The notes: a model not told the origin generated them from the sequence alone. Positions 1 to 10,212 are shown, numbered from the stretch's first letter. The stretch is DNA of 64,000 nucleotides from Streptomyces candidus (GCF_014207445.1 NZ_JACHEM010000004.1:62001-126000), one strand, 5' to 3'. Translations and numbers: made by a program.

Positions 1-1426
<1,426 letters not shown>

Positions 1427-1457
1427 GGGTGCCTCCTGATCGCGGGCATGAGGTTGT

Positions 1458-1482
1458 TATTCACATCCTGGCCATCTGAATA
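1458..1482. promoter_or_regulatory. Inverted repeat upstream of hutU, candidate operator
   Basis: TATTCA at 1458-1463 and TGAATA at 1477-1482 form a perfect 6-bp inverted repeat with a 13-bp spacer in the hutU leader. It stands out because the surrounding sequence is GC-rich. A related single half, CTATTCA, occurs near 5174-5180 in front of the RpiR-type regulator. Operator function is inferred; the rest of the 336-bp gap 1427-1762 shows no gene. Confidence 0.35.
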
Positions 1483-1762
1483 GGTCTAGTCAACACCCGC
1501 GCCGACGAGTCCCAGGCCCGGCACGGGAACTTCGCGCCGCTCCCCGGGACTCGGCGGGCCGCCCGCTCGGCGCGAGCCCCCGGGCGTGACGGCCGCCTCG
1601 GCACCCCCTGCGGCGGACGCACGCGACACACGGGGGCCGACACACTAGTGCGGAACCTGCCCCTCCGTTGGAATATGCCGGAACTCACCGTTCCTGCACG
1701 GCAGTTGCGTAATCTCACCCCATCGAGCGAACCCGGAGAGGACCCGGGGAGGGGAGTTCTGC

Positions 1763-2152
1763 GTGTCCGGAATCGACGCGTGCCTGGTCGAAGCGATGCA
1801 GTTGCCCGGAGCACGCGGGGCGGCCCTCGTCGACTGGACCAGCGGACTCGCCCTGGGGACCGCGGGCGAGGCGGCGGGCGGAGACGGCGAGACCGCGGCC
1901 GCCGAGTCCGCCGAGCTGGCCCGGATGGCGGCGGAGCACGGCACGTTCGCCCCCGGGGGCGGCCAGGACAAGGGCCTGCCCGTCGAGGACGTCATCATCA
2001 CCACCCGCACCGACTACCACCTCCTGCGGTACGTCGAGACCTCGTTCGAGAGCAGCGTCTTCCTCCACCTCTGGCTCGACCGCGACCAGGGCAACCTCGC
2101 CCTCGCCCGGCTGCGCCTCGCCGACCTCGCCGAACGGCTGGTACTGGGATGA
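1763..2152 (+). CDS. Roadblock/LC7-like protein 1
   Basis: The 129-residue product has the block RGAALVDWTSGLALGTAG and a later IITTRTDYHLLRYVET, closely matching the equivalent blocks of the Roadblock/LC7 protein encoded at 3563-3937. Roadblock/LC7 proteins are small scaffold or GTPase-partner proteins; in Streptomyces they are best known from conservons. GTG at 1763 follows a GGGGAGGGGAG stretch at 1747-1757. The stop overlaps the ATG of the next gene (ATGA at 2149-2152), so the two are translationally coupled. No GTPase gene is adjacent, so the partner is unknown. Confidence 0.8.
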   Translation: MSGIDACLVEAMQLPGARGAALVDWTSGLALGTAGEAAGGDGETAAAESAELARMAAEHGTFAPGGGQDKGLPVEDVIITTRTDYHLLRYVETSFESSVFLHLWLDRDQGNLALARLRLADLAERLVLG

Positions 2153-2928
2153 GCACAGCGACCCTGGGGGACGCCTCGCCCTCCCTCTCCCCGATGCTCG
2201 CCCGGCTCGCCGAGGAACGCGCCACCGGCGCCCTGCTGCGCGACCACGGCACGCTCTACCTCCTGGACGGGCAGGTCGTGCACGCCGAGAGCCCCGCCGC
2301 CCCCGGCCTCGACGTGCTCCTCGCCGACCGGCTGCCCCGCGAGGGCTGGCAGGAGGCGTTCGACCGGGCGGGGCCGTACGGCAGGGTCGGCCGCTTCCTG
2401 GTCGACAGCGGGCGTCTCGCGGACGGCGAGCTCGAACTCGCCCACCTGGGAGCCCTGTTCGACGCGGCGTACTTCGCGCTCGCGCCGGGCAGCGGCCCGA
2501 CCCGGTTCCGGCACGGCGTCGCGCACTGGCTGGGCCCGGTGCGGCCGGTCTCCGCACGCCTGGTGGCCCGCGAATGCCTGCGCAGGCGAGAACTGCTGGA
2601 CACGCTGTGGCCGTACCCGGACACCGACAGCTCCCCCGTCGTACGCGAGGACCTGGACGCTCCCGCGCCCGTCACCCGGCGCCAGCGGGACGTGCTCGAC
2701 CTGGCCGACGGGACGCGCACCCCGCCCGACATCGCGCGGGCGCTCGGCAGGCCCGCGTTCCACACGCTGATCGACGTACGGCGGCTGGCGGCGGCCGGCG
2801 CGGTGACGACGCCCCGCGAGGAGACCGGGCCGGCCCCCGTCGCCGTACCGCGCTGGGTGGCGGACGTGTCGCAGGACCCGGACATCGCCCTGCTGCGCAG
2901 ACTCCGCAACGCACTGGAGGCCCTGTGA
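2149..2928 (+). CDS. DUF4388-like protein with C-terminal winged-helix-like segment
   Basis: The 259-residue product starts with a segment of DUF4388/PATAN type: LARLAEERATGALL, then LYLLDGQVVHAESP, a pattern typical of proteins that signal through adapter domains. The C-terminal third (RRQRDVLDLADGTRTPPDIA then LGRPAFHTLIDVRRLAAAGAV) resembles a winged helix. I chose ATG at 2149 because it overlaps the upstream stop in an ATGA arrangement; the reading frame stays open further upstream but that would run through the previous gene. Role is inferred: an adapter or regulator working with the flanking Roadblock proteins. Confidence 0.7.
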   Translation: MSTATLGDASPSLSPMLARLAEERATGALLRDHGTLYLLDGQVVHAESPAAPGLDVLLADRLPREGWQEAFDRAGPYGRVGRFLVDSGRLADGELELAHLGALFDAAYFALAPGSGPTRFRHGVAHWLGPVRPVSARLVARECLRRRELLDTLWPYPDTDSSPVVREDLDAPAPVTRRQRDVLDLADGTRTPPDIARALGRPAFHTLIDVRRLAAAGAVTTPREETGPAPVAVPRWVADVSQDPDIALLRRLRNALEAL

Positions 2929-3049
2929 CGACCGCGGGGGCCGCGAGGCCCCGCACGACCGCGAGAACGGAGAGGCATTCACGGTGAGACGCGCCCTTCG
3001 CACCCGGACCGTACGGGCCGCCGACAAGCGCACGGAGAGGAGGCCGCCG

Positions 3050-3505
3050 ATGCCGCAGTCCAGACCTCCCGACCCGGAGGTCCTGGCGGAGCTCCGGCGG
3101 TTGCGGGCCCGCCTCCCTTCGCTGACGGGAGCCGTCGCCGCGAGCGTCGACGGCCTCGTCCTGGCCGGGGACACCGCACCCGGTGTCGAGCCGGAGGGCG
3201 TCGCGGCCCTCACCGCCGCCGCGCTCGGCGTCTCCGTGCGGCTCGCCGACGCCACTGGTCAGGGCGACTTCAGGGAACTCCTCGTGCGGGGCGCCGAAGG
3301 GTACGTCGCTACGTACGCCGCCGGCGGCTCGGCCGTCCTCACGCTGCTCGCCGAACCCCGCGTCAACGTGGGACGGCTGCACCTGGAGGCGCGCCGGACC
3401 GGCGCCCGCATCGGCGAACTCGTCGACCGTACGAACCGGACGCACCCGCCGCCCGGGACCGGCGCCACCGCCCCCACGACCCGCCCCGCGGAACCCGGCG
3501 CCTGA
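3050..3505 (+). CDS. Roadblock/LC7-like protein 2
   Basis: The 151-residue product (ATG 3050) contains LPSLTGAVAASVDGLVLAGD followed by a beta/alpha pattern and RVNVGRLHLEARRTGARI, the layout of Roadblock/LC7 proteins. Start choice is uncertain: ATG 3050 has a strong GGAGAGGAGG site six bases upstream, but GTG 2984 in the same frame also has GGAGAGG eight bases upstream and would add 22 mostly basic residues. It follows the DUF4388-like gene by about 120 bases. The tail is rich in Pro and Thr. Function is probably a protein-interaction module. Confidence 0.7.
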   Translation: MPQSRPPDPEVLAELRRLRARLPSLTGAVAASVDGLVLAGDTAPGVEPEGVAALTAAALGVSVRLADATGQGDFRELLVRGAEGYVATYAAGGSAVLTLLAEPRVNVGRLHLEARRTGARIGELVDRTNRTHPPPGTGATAPTTRPAEPGA

Positions 3506-3562
3506 GCCACCACAGCCCTTTTTGACACACCCGTTCACCACACCGAAGGAAGTGCGTACCTC

Positions 3563-3937
3563 ATGGCCAACACCGAAGCCGCCCTCAAAGAGATCATGAC
3601 CAGCATCGAGGGGACCATCGGCGTCGCCCTCGTCGACTACACCAGCGGCATGGCCCTGGGCACCGCGGGCGGCAGCAAGGAACTCGACCTGACGGTCGCC
3701 GCCGCCGGCAACACCGACGTCGTGCGCGCCAAGGTCCGCACGATGGAGCACCTCGGCCTCAACGAGGACATCGAGGACATCCTCATCACCCTGGGCACCC
3801 AGTACCACATGATCCGGCTGCTCAGGGGGCGTGGCACCAACGGCCTGTTCCTCTACGTGGCGCTCGACAAGGGCCGCGCGAACCTGGCGATGGCACGGCA
3901 CCAGCTCCGCAAGATCGAGAACGAGCTGGAGGTCTGA
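3563..3937 (+). CDS. Roadblock/LC7 protein 3
   Basis: The 124-residue product is the cleanest Roadblock/LC7 member here, with IEGTIGVALVDYTSGMALGT near the N-terminus and a regular alpha/beta pattern ending in LAMARHQLRKIENELEV. It shares the VDYTSGMALGTAG and ILITLGTQYHMIRLL blocks with the protein from 1763-2152, so the two are paralogues. ATG follows GAAGGAAG. It is the last gene of the cluster; the next gene is convergent. No GTPase of the MglA or conservon type lies in the window. Confidence 0.85.
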   Translation: MANTEAALKEIMTSIEGTIGVALVDYTSGMALGTAGGSKELDLTVAAAGNTDVVRAKVRTMEHLGLNEDIEDILITLGTQYHMIRLLRGRGTNGLFLYVALDKGRANLAMARHQLRKIENELEV

Positions 3938-4043
3938 GGCGGCAGCGGGTGGGGCGCGCCCCGGGGCCCCACGCCCCACGCCCCACCCGTCACCTGAGCA
4001 CCCCGAACGCTGCGGAGGCCCCGACAACCCCCGCAGCCCCACC

Positions 4044-4111
4044 GCCACCGGGGTGGCCCGTACGCCGACGTCACCGGGCCGTCCCCCGGCCCCCGCCACC
4101 GGGGTGGCCCG
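4044..4111. repeat. Two copies of a GC-rich palindrome in a convergent gap
   Basis: GCCACCGGGGTGGCCCG occurs identically at 4044-4060 and 4095-4111. Each copy contains the self-complementary core CCACC-GG-GGTGG. They lie between the convergent Roadblock gene and the RpiR gene, so bidirectional termination is a possible role. Nothing else is recognisable in 3938-4175. Confidence 0.5.
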
Positions 4112-4175
4112 CACGCAGCGGTCGCCGGTCGTGCGCCTCCCCGGTGTCCCGCAGGTACCGCCCGCCGCCCCCGGT

Positions 4176-5018
4176 TCACTCCACGAACAGGCCGCGCGCG
4201 CTCGCCCGTGCGTCGAACTCCTCCAGCCGCGCCTGCGCCTGCGGCAGCCCGTCGCACATCGCCTCCAGCAGCACCCGCCCCAGCAGCATCGGCGCGCACG
4301 CCGTGTCGAAGGCGAGTCCGGTGCCGACCGCCGCCGGGATCAGCAGGTCGCTGTGCCCGGCCACCGGCGCGAACGCGGAGTCCGCGACCGTCACCACGGT
4401 CAGCCCCTGCTCCCGTGCGTAGGCCAGTGCCTCGACCACTTCCCTCGGGTGACGCGGCAGGGCGAAGCACAGGAGTACCTCCGCACCCGCCCGCCGGGCC
4501 GCGTCGATGCGGTCGGCGAGCATCGAACCGCCCTCGTCCAGCAGCCGCACGTCCGGGTGCACCTTCGCCGCGAAGTACGCGAAGCCGCGCGCCTGCGAGG
4601 ACGCGGCGCGCAGCCCGAGCACGGGCAGTACCGCCGACGCGGCGAGGAGCCGGCCCGCCCGTTCGACGGGGGCCGGGTCGGCCAGCAGTTCGGCGAGGTG
4701 CCGCAGGTTCTCGATCTCCCCCAGCACCGCCTGCTGGTACTCGTTGTACGAGACGGCCTCCTCGTCGGCGGCGCTCGCGGGTGCGACCTCCCGCAGGTGC
4801 CTGCGCAGTGCCGGATACCCGTCGAAGCCGAGCGCGACCGCGAACCGGGTCACCGACGGCTGGCTGACCCCCGCCAGTTCCGCCAGCTCCACGCTGGAGA
4901 GGAACGGCACGTCGGCTGCCCCGCGCACCATGCTGTGCGCGATGCGCCGCTGGGTGGGCGTGAGCCGCCGCCCCTCGAAGAGCTGGTGAAGCCTGGCGGC
5001 GGGGCTGCTGTCGCTCAT
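4176..5018 (-). CDS. MurR/RpiR-family transcriptional regulator with SIS domain
   Basis: The 280-residue product has an N-terminal helix-turn-helix of RpiR type (LSSVELAELAGVSQPSVTRF, about residues 40-60) and a C-terminal SIS domain (about 110-245) that in this family binds a phosphorylated sugar or other small ligand. ATG at 5016-5018 follows AGGAGA; the frame stays open upstream to 5129 but lacks an equivalent site. Target and ligand cannot be read from sequence. Proximity to hutU and a shared ATTCA half-site make hut control conceivable, but this is a guess. The upstream region carries three direct repeats. Confidence 0.9.
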   Translation of the reverse strand: MSDSSPAARLHQLFEGRRLTPTQRRIAHSMVRGAADVPFLSSVELAELAGVSQPSVTRFAVALGFDGYPALRRHLREVAPASAADEEAVSYNEYQQAVLGEIENLRHLAELLADPAPVERAGRLLAASAVLPVLGLRAASSQARGFAYFAAKVHPDVRLLDEGGSMLADRIDAARRAGAEVLLCFALPRHPREVVEALAYAREQGLTVVTVADSAFAPVAGHSDLLIPAAVGTGLAFDTACAPMLLGRVLLEAMCDGLPQAQARLEEFDARASARGLFVE

Positions 5019-5060
5019 CCCGTCGTCTCCTGTCTCGGTGATTGCACGCTCGGGCGATTC

Positions 5061-5140
5061 CACCATCCGGTCCGTGTCGCGGTCCGGCCGATCCCACGAT
5101 CCGGTCGGTGCGACGGCCCGGCACGTCACGATCCGGTCCG
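5061..5140. repeat. Three 14-bp direct repeats upstream of the RpiR gene
   Basis: CACCATCCGGTCCG (5061-5074), CACGATCCGGTCGG (5095-5108) and CACGATCCGGTCCG (5127-5140) recur at 34 and 32 base intervals, about three DNA turns apart. They lie directly upstream of the RpiR start at 5018 and so could be regulator binding sites. Confidence 0.5.
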
Positions 5141-5292
5141 CGACCGGTTGCGGGCGGACCGGACCACGCAGATCTATTCATCCACCCGAAGTCCTGCATG
5201 ACCATATACAGACCGTCCCGGGGGTGGGCCGCAGGGGGAAGACGGGGGTTAGCCCCAATGCCGGGGTCAACGGCGCTCCGTACCGTCGAAGC

Positions 5293-5739
5293 ATGGAAGC
5301 ATCCAGCCGGGCCCGCGATCCCGAGCTCAAGAAGGACCTGGACGCCACCGTGGACGCCCGCCGGGAGCTCGGGGCGGACTACGAGACGGCGCTGGTCGAA
5401 TCGTTCCTGGAGAAGGTCGAGCAGCGGCTCGACTCCACGGTCGACCGCCGGGTGCGCCGGCAACTGGCCGAACAGCAGATGGCCGTCGCGCGGGACGCCT
5501 CCCGTCCCGCCAGGGCCTCGTCGGGGGACGGCGGGTTCGGCGAGAGGTTCGGGTTCGCGATCATCTCGCTGATCCTGGCGATACCGCTGTCCGCGATCGG
5601 GGTGGCGAACGCCGGCCTGCCGGGTCTGCTCGTCGCGTGGGCGGGCATCCTCGCCGTCAACACGGTGCACGCGGCAGGCGGGTGGCCCTGGCAGCCACCC
5701 GGTCGCGGCCGGGAGCGGGTGTCCGACTGGGAGGGCTGA
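5293..5739 (+). CDS. Small membrane protein of unknown function
   Basis: The 148-residue product has a charged N-terminal half with likely helix (KKDLDATVDARRELGADYET and LVESFLEKVEQRL) and two hydrophobic segments near residues 90-125 (FAIISLILAIPLSAIGVANA and LLVAWAGILAVNTVHAAGG), then a short tail. It resembles small actinobacterial membrane proteins with an N-terminal helical region, but I do not know a function. There is no convincing ribosome site before ATG 5293, so a leaderless or near-leaderless transcript is likely. Confidence 0.75.
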   Translation: MEASSRARDPELKKDLDATVDARRELGADYETALVESFLEKVEQRLDSTVDRRVRRQLAEQQMAVARDASRPARASSGDGGFGERFGFAIISLILAIPLSAIGVANAGLPGLLVAWAGILAVNTVHAAGGWPWQPPGRGRERVSDWEG

Positions 5740-6148
5740 CCGCCGCCCGTCGACGCCCCGGCGGTACGCACCGCGGGCACCGCACGGAGCAGGCTGACGC
5801 GGGGACCGCCGCACCCCGGCTGCCCGGGGGCGGGACGACGGCGGTCCCCGCGGGGACACGGCCGCCCGGGGTCAGGACCGGGCGCTTGCGTGTCCGTGGC
5901 GTCCGCGGAGGTCCGGGAGCCGCTCCGGTGGTCCGTGACGCCGATGACCATCACTGTGCCGGGGGCATGTTAAGCGCGTGCTGCGCGAGCGTGTCCTGCC
6001 CGTACCGTTCGCACGAAGTCCGCGCCTCGCGCCTGCGCGAACTGCCGCCCCGCACCGCGCCCCGCCGGAAACCCCGCGGATCGCGGAACCGGAACCGTGC
6101 GGCCCTCTTCGCGGCTCCCGGCCGGGCCGGCACCGGAGCCTCGTCCGT
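5740..6148. other. Gap without recognisable gene
   Basis: This 400-bp stretch sits between a plus-strand gene end and the terminator of cystathionine beta-synthase. Open frames exist on both strands but none has a ribosome site with plausible protein character. I see no RNA gene. Confidence 0.4.
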
Positions 6149-6179
6149 CCTCCCGGCCGCGTCGGGCCCGGCCGGGAGG
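6149..6179 (-). terminator. Terminator after cystathionine beta-synthase
   Basis: CCTCCCGGCCG at 6149-6159 pairs perfectly with CGGCCGGGAGG at 6169-6179 across a 9-base loop, 13 bases past the stop codon of the minus-strand gene. Confidence 0.7.
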
Positions 6180-6191
6180 GCGGACGCCCGC

Positions 6192-7589
6192 TCACTGCTC
6201 CGGACGCGCCAGGTACGCCAGCAGGTCCTGCCTGCTCACCACGCCCGTCGGCTTGCCTTCGACCAGCACGATCGCCGCGTCCGCGCCGCCCTTGCCGCCG
6301 AGTACCGCCATCAGGTCCTCCACCGGCTCGCCGGAGCCGACCTGCGGCAGCGGGGCCGACATGTGCCTGTCCAACGAGTCGCCGAGCGAGGCACGTTGGG
6401 CGAAGAGCGCGTCCAGCAGCTCCCGCTCCACGACCGACCCGATGACCTCGGCGGCCATCACGTCCGGGTGGCCCGCGCCGGGCTTCACGATCGGCATCTG
6501 CGAGACGCCGTACTCGCGCAGCACCTCGATGGCCTCGCCGACGGTCTCCTCCGGGTGCATGTGCACGAGGTGCGGCATGGACCCGCCCTCCTTGAACTGG
6601 AGCACGTCGCCGACCCTGGCCGGGTGGTCGCCCTCGCCGAGGAACCCGTACGAGGCCATCCACTCGTCGCTGAAGATCTTGCTCATGTAGCCGCGTCCGC
6701 TGTCCGGCAGCAGAACGACCACGACGTCGTCGGGACCGAGCCGCTCCGCCACCCGCAGCGCGCCCACGACCGCCATGCCGCAGGAGCCGCCGACGAGCAG
6801 CCCCTCCTCCTTGGCGAGCCGGCGCGTCATCTGGAACGAGTCCTTGTCGGACACCGCGACGATCTCGTCCGTCACGCTCTTGTCGTACGCGGACGGCCAG
6901 AAGTCCTCACCGACGCCCTCGACGAGGTACGGACGCCCCGAGCCGCCCGAGTACACCGAGCCCTCCGGGTCGGCGCCGACGACGGTGACCTTCCCGCCGC
7001 TGACCTCCTTGAGGTACCGGCCGGTGCCGGAGATCGTGCCGCCGGTGCCGACGCCCGCGACGAAGTGGGTGATCCTCCCGTCCGTCTGCTCCCAGAGCTC
7101 GGGGCCGGTCGTCTCGTAGTGCGAGCGCGGGTTGTTGGGGTTGCTGTACTGGTCGGGCTTCCAGGCGCCCGGCGTCTCCTGGACCAGCCGGTCGGAGACG
7201 TTGTAGTACGAGTCGGGGTGCTCGGGGTCGACGGCCGTGGGGCAGACGACGACCTCCGCGCCGTACGCACGCAGCACGTTGATCTTGTCGAGGGACACCT
7301 TGTCGGGGCAGACGAAGATGCACTTGTAGCCCTTCTGCTGGGCCACGATCGCCAGACCGACACCGGTGTTGCCGGACGTCGGCTCGACGATGGTCCCGCC
7401 GGGCTTGAGCGCCCCGCTCTCCTCCGCGGCCTCGATCATGCGGACGGCGATCCGGTCCTTCACGGAGCCGCCCGGGTTGAAGTACTCGACCTTCGCCAGA
7501 ACGGTCGCCTGAATGCCTTCGGTCACTCTGTTCAGCTTCACCAGCGGGGTGTTGCCGACGAGGCTGATCATCGAGTCGTGAAATCGCAC
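6192..7589 (-). CDS. cbs: Cystathionine beta-synthase
   Basis: The 465-residue product joins serine or O-acetylserine and homocysteine to cystathionine (PLP-dependent, reverse transsulfuration, cytoplasm). The N-terminal fold-type II PLP domain has the Schiff-base lysine in NPGGSVKDRI (Lys44), the TSGNTG substrate loop near residue 70 and the phosphate-binding GTGGTISGTG. Two CBS domains follow from about residue 340 (MHPEETVGEAIEVLREYGV and LVEGKPTGVVSRQDLLAYL). The CBS pair and full length favour cystathionine beta-synthase over plain cysteine synthase. The start is GTG 7589 with GGAGAA just upstream. It is divergent from the SGNH hydrolase. Confidence 0.93.
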   Translation of the reverse strand: MRFHDSMISLVGNTPLVKLNRVTEGIQATVLAKVEYFNPGGSVKDRIAVRMIEAAEESGALKPGGTIVEPTSGNTGVGLAIVAQQKGYKCIFVCPDKVSLDKINVLRAYGAEVVVCPTAVDPEHPDSYYNVSDRLVQETPGAWKPDQYSNPNNPRSHYETTGPELWEQTDGRITHFVAGVGTGGTISGTGRYLKEVSGGKVTVVGADPEGSVYSGGSGRPYLVEGVGEDFWPSAYDKSVTDEIVAVSDKDSFQMTRRLAKEEGLLVGGSCGMAVVGALRVAERLGPDDVVVVLLPDSGRGYMSKIFSDEWMASYGFLGEGDHPARVGDVLQFKEGGSMPHLVHMHPEETVGEAIEVLREYGVSQMPIVKPGAGHPDVMAAEVIGSVVERELLDALFAQRASLGDSLDRHMSAPLPQVGSGEPVEDLMAVLGGKGGADAAIVLVEGKPTGVVSRQDLLAYLARPEQ

Positions 7590-7775
7590 GTCTTCTCCGG
7601 GGTCTCCGTGATGGTGCGGCCCAGCCTAGGCCCGTGCGGACCGCCCTTCCACCACTGGTATTCACCGTTCGGCGTGATTGAGCGACACCCGGTAACGGGC
7701 AGTTAGCAGGAGTACGGACAGACATCCGCACGGACGTTCCAGCGCGCAAGGTTCTTCGAGGAGGTGGCTGCGACT

Positions 7776-8783
7776 GTGTCGAGGGCGAGGGTGGCACGAC
7801 GGATCGCCGCGGGCGCGGCGTACGGCGGCGGCGGCATCGGGCTCGTCGGGGCCGCCGCGCTCGGCCTGGTGATCGCCGAGGTGCAGCTGGCGAAACGGTC
7901 GGTGGGCGGCGGGGTCGCCCCGATCGCCCCACCGGCCGACGGGCTGTACGGGACGGCCTTCGCGGGCCGTACGGACCTCCCCGCGCTGCGCCTGGGCGTG
8001 CTCGGCGACTCCACGGCGGCGGGCCAGGGCGTACGGCGCGCGGGGCACACGCCGGGCGCGCTGCTCGCCTCCGGTCTCGCGGCGGTCGCCGAGCGTCCGG
8101 TGGAGCTGCGCAACGTGGCCCTGCCCGGCGCGATGTCCGACGACCTGGACCGCCAGGTCTCACTGCTCGTACGGGACCCGCTCAGCCCTCCGGACGTGTG
8201 CGTGATCATGATCGGCGCGAACGACGTGACGCACCGGATGCCTCCCACGCAGTCGGTACGCCATCTGGCCACGGCGGTCCGCAGGCTGCGCACCGCCGGT
8301 GCGGAGGTCGTCGTCGGGACCTGCCCTGACCTGGGCACGATCGAGCCGGTCTACCAGCCGCTGCGCTGGCTGGCCCGCCGGGTCTCGCGGCAGCTGGCCG
8401 CCGCGCAGACGATCGGCGTGGTCGAACAGGGCGGACGCACCGTCTCCCTCGGCCACCTCCTCGGCCCGGAGTTCGAGGCCAATCCGAGGGAACTGTTCGG
8501 CCCGGACAACTACCACCCGTCCGCCGAGGGGTACGCGACGGCGGCCATGGCCGTTCTCCCCACCCTGTGTGCGGCGCTCGGACTGTGGCCGGAATCCGAC
8601 CGGCTGGACGGCTCCCGCGACGAGGGCATGCTGCCGGTGGCGCGGGCCGCGGCGGAGGCCGCGGCGGAAGCGGGCACGGAGGTCACGGGCGCCCGCGCCC
8701 CGTGGGCCCTCCTCAAGCACCGCAGGCGCCGCCGCATCCCGGCGGCCCCGGACCCGGCCCAGCCGTCGTCGGCAGGACACTGA
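7776..8783 (+). CDS. SGNH/GDSL-family hydrolase, membrane anchored or secreted
   Basis: The 335-residue product shows SGNH esterase/lipase blocks: GVLGDSTAAGQGV with the nucleophile serine (block I), the IGANDVT asparagine block, and DNYHPSAEGY with the C-terminal Asp and His. An N-terminal hydrophobic stretch (AAYGGGGIGLVGAAALGLVIA) suggests membrane anchoring or export. I start at GTG 7776, eleven bases after GAGGAGG; GTG 7764 overlaps that site and is less likely. Substrate is unknown. It is divergent from cystathionine beta-synthase. Confidence 0.87.
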   Translation: MSRARVARRIAAGAAYGGGGIGLVGAAALGLVIAEVQLAKRSVGGGVAPIAPPADGLYGTAFAGRTDLPALRLGVLGDSTAAGQGVRRAGHTPGALLASGLAAVAERPVELRNVALPGAMSDDLDRQVSLLVRDPLSPPDVCVIMIGANDVTHRMPPTQSVRHLATAVRRLRTAGAEVVVGTCPDLGTIEPVYQPLRWLARRVSRQLAAAQTIGVVEQGGRTVSLGHLLGPEFEANPRELFGPDNYHPSAEGYATAAMAVLPTLCAALGLWPESDRLDGSRDEGMLPVARAAAEAAAEAGTEVTGARAPWALLKHRRRRRIPAAPDPAQPSSAGH

Positions 8784-8991
8784 ACGAAGCCCCGTGTCGC
8801 GGGCGGGGCGCGCCCCCGCCCGCCCACTCACCCGCCCGCAACCCTCCGCCCAAGCCCCGCCGCCACCTGAGCGCCCGCTTAGAATTGCGGCCCGCATCAC
8901 ACCGCCCACCCGGTGACCCCACCCGGTACGGACCGGTAACTTCGAAACAAGCCCGCCCAGTTCACTCGCCCCCGTATCCCCAGGAGCCCCG

Positions 8992-10212
8992 ATGCCCGAA
9001 GCCGTCATCGTCTCGACCGCCCGCTCCCCCATCGGCCGCGCCTTCAAGGGCTCGCTCAAGGACCTCCGCGCCGACGACCTCACCGCGACCATCATCCAGG
9101 CCGCCCTCGCGAAGGTTCCCGAGCTGGACCCGCGCGACATCGACGACCTGATGCTCGGCTGCGGCCTCCCCGGCGGCGAGCAGGGCAACAACCTGGGCCG
9201 CGTCGTCGCCGTGCAGATGGGGATGGACCACCTCCCCGGCTGTACGGTCACCCGCTACTGCTCCTCCTCCCTCCAGACCTCGCGGATGGCACTGCACGCC
9301 ATCAAGGCGGGCGAGGGCGACGTCTTCCTCTCGGCCGGCGTCGAGATGGTCTCCCGCTTCACCAAGGGCAACTCCGACTCGCTCCCGGACACGCACAACC
9401 CGCTGTTCGCCGACGCCGAGGCCCGTACCGCGGCCGTCGCCGAGCAGGAGGGCGCCACCTGGCACGACCCCCGCGAGGACGGCCTGGTGCCCGACGCGTA
9501 CATCTCCATGGGGCAGACCGCGGAGAACCTGGCCCGCCTCAAGGGCGTCTCGCGCCAGGAGATGGACGAGTTCGGCGTCCGCTCGCAGAACCTCGCCGAG
9601 GAAGCGCTCAAGAACGGCTTCTGGGAGCGGGAGATCACGCCGGTCACCACCCCGGACGGCACGGTCGTCAGCAAGGACGACGGCCCGCGCGCCGGCGTCA
9701 CCCTGGAGGGCGTCCAGGGCCTGAAGCCCGTCTTCCGCCCCGACGGCCGGGTCACCGCGGCCAACTGCTGCCCGCTCAACGACGGCGCCGCCGCCCTCGT
9801 GATCATGTCCGACACGAAGGCCGCCGAGCTGGGCCTGACCCCGCTCGCCCGCATCGTCTCCACCGGCGTCTCGGGGCTGTCCCCCGAGATCATGGGCTAC
9901 GGTCCGGTCGAGGCCAGCAAGCAGGCGCTGAAGCGCGCCGGGCTGACCGTCGGCGACATCGACCTCGCGGAGATCAACGAGGCGTTCGCCGCCCAGGTCA
10001 TCCCGTCCTACCAGGACCTGGGACTCGACCTGGACAAGGTCAACGTGAACGGCGGCGCCATCGCGGTCGGCCACCCCTTCGGCATGACCGGCGCCCGCAT
10101 CACCGGCACGCTCATCAACAGCCTGCAGTTCCACGACAAGCAGTTCGGCCTGGAGACGATGTGCGTCGGCGGCGGCCAGGGCATGGCCATGGTCATCGAG
10201 CGCCTCAGCTGA
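8992..10212 (+). CDS. Acetyl-CoA acetyltransferase (thiolase)
   Basis: The 406-residue product is a full-length thiolase of FadA/AtoB type, acting on acyl-CoA in fatty-acid breakdown or acetoacetyl-CoA formation. The acyl-accepting cysteine is in VTRYCSSSLQT (Cys90), followed by the NEAFA block, GGAIAVGHPFGMTGAR with the catalytic His, and CVGGGQG with the second catalytic Cys. ATG 8992 lies after CAGGAG. No partner hydroxyacyl-CoA dehydrogenase is adjacent, so pathway is not defined by context. A strong hairpin follows. Confidence 0.93.
   Translation: MPEAVIVSTARSPIGRAFKGSLKDLRADDLTATIIQAALAKVPELDPRDIDDLMLGCGLPGGEQGNNLGRVVAVQMGMDHLPGCTVTRYCSSSLQTSRMALHAIKAGEGDVFLSAGVEMVSRFTKGNSDSLPDTHNPLFADAEARTAAVAEQEGATWHDPREDGLVPDAYISMGQTAENLARLKGVSRQEMDEFGVRSQNLAEEALKNGFWEREITPVTTPDGTVVSKDDGPRAGVTLEGVQGLKPVFRPDGRVTAANCCPLNDGAAALVIMSDTKAAELGLTPLARIVSTGVSGLSPEIMGYGPVEASKQALKRAGLTVGDIDLAEINEAFAAQVIPSYQDLGLDLDKVNVNGGAIAVGHPFGMTGARITGTLINSLQFHDKQFGLETMCVGGGQGMAMVIERLS

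Noticed and set aside
2984-3049. Separate leader peptide before Roadblock protein 2
   Set aside because: It is in the same frame as the gene and more simply an alternative start.
3853-5859. Very long minus-strand open frame through the RpiR region
   Set aside because: Composition is Arg/Pro/Gly-rich and it overlaps a clear RpiR gene and a Roadblock gene; it is a GC-bias shadow.
5872-6663. Minus-strand frame spanning the gap after cystathionine beta-synthase
   Set aside because: Mostly overlaps cystathionine beta-synthase in another frame and runs past its terminator; Arg/Gly-rich.
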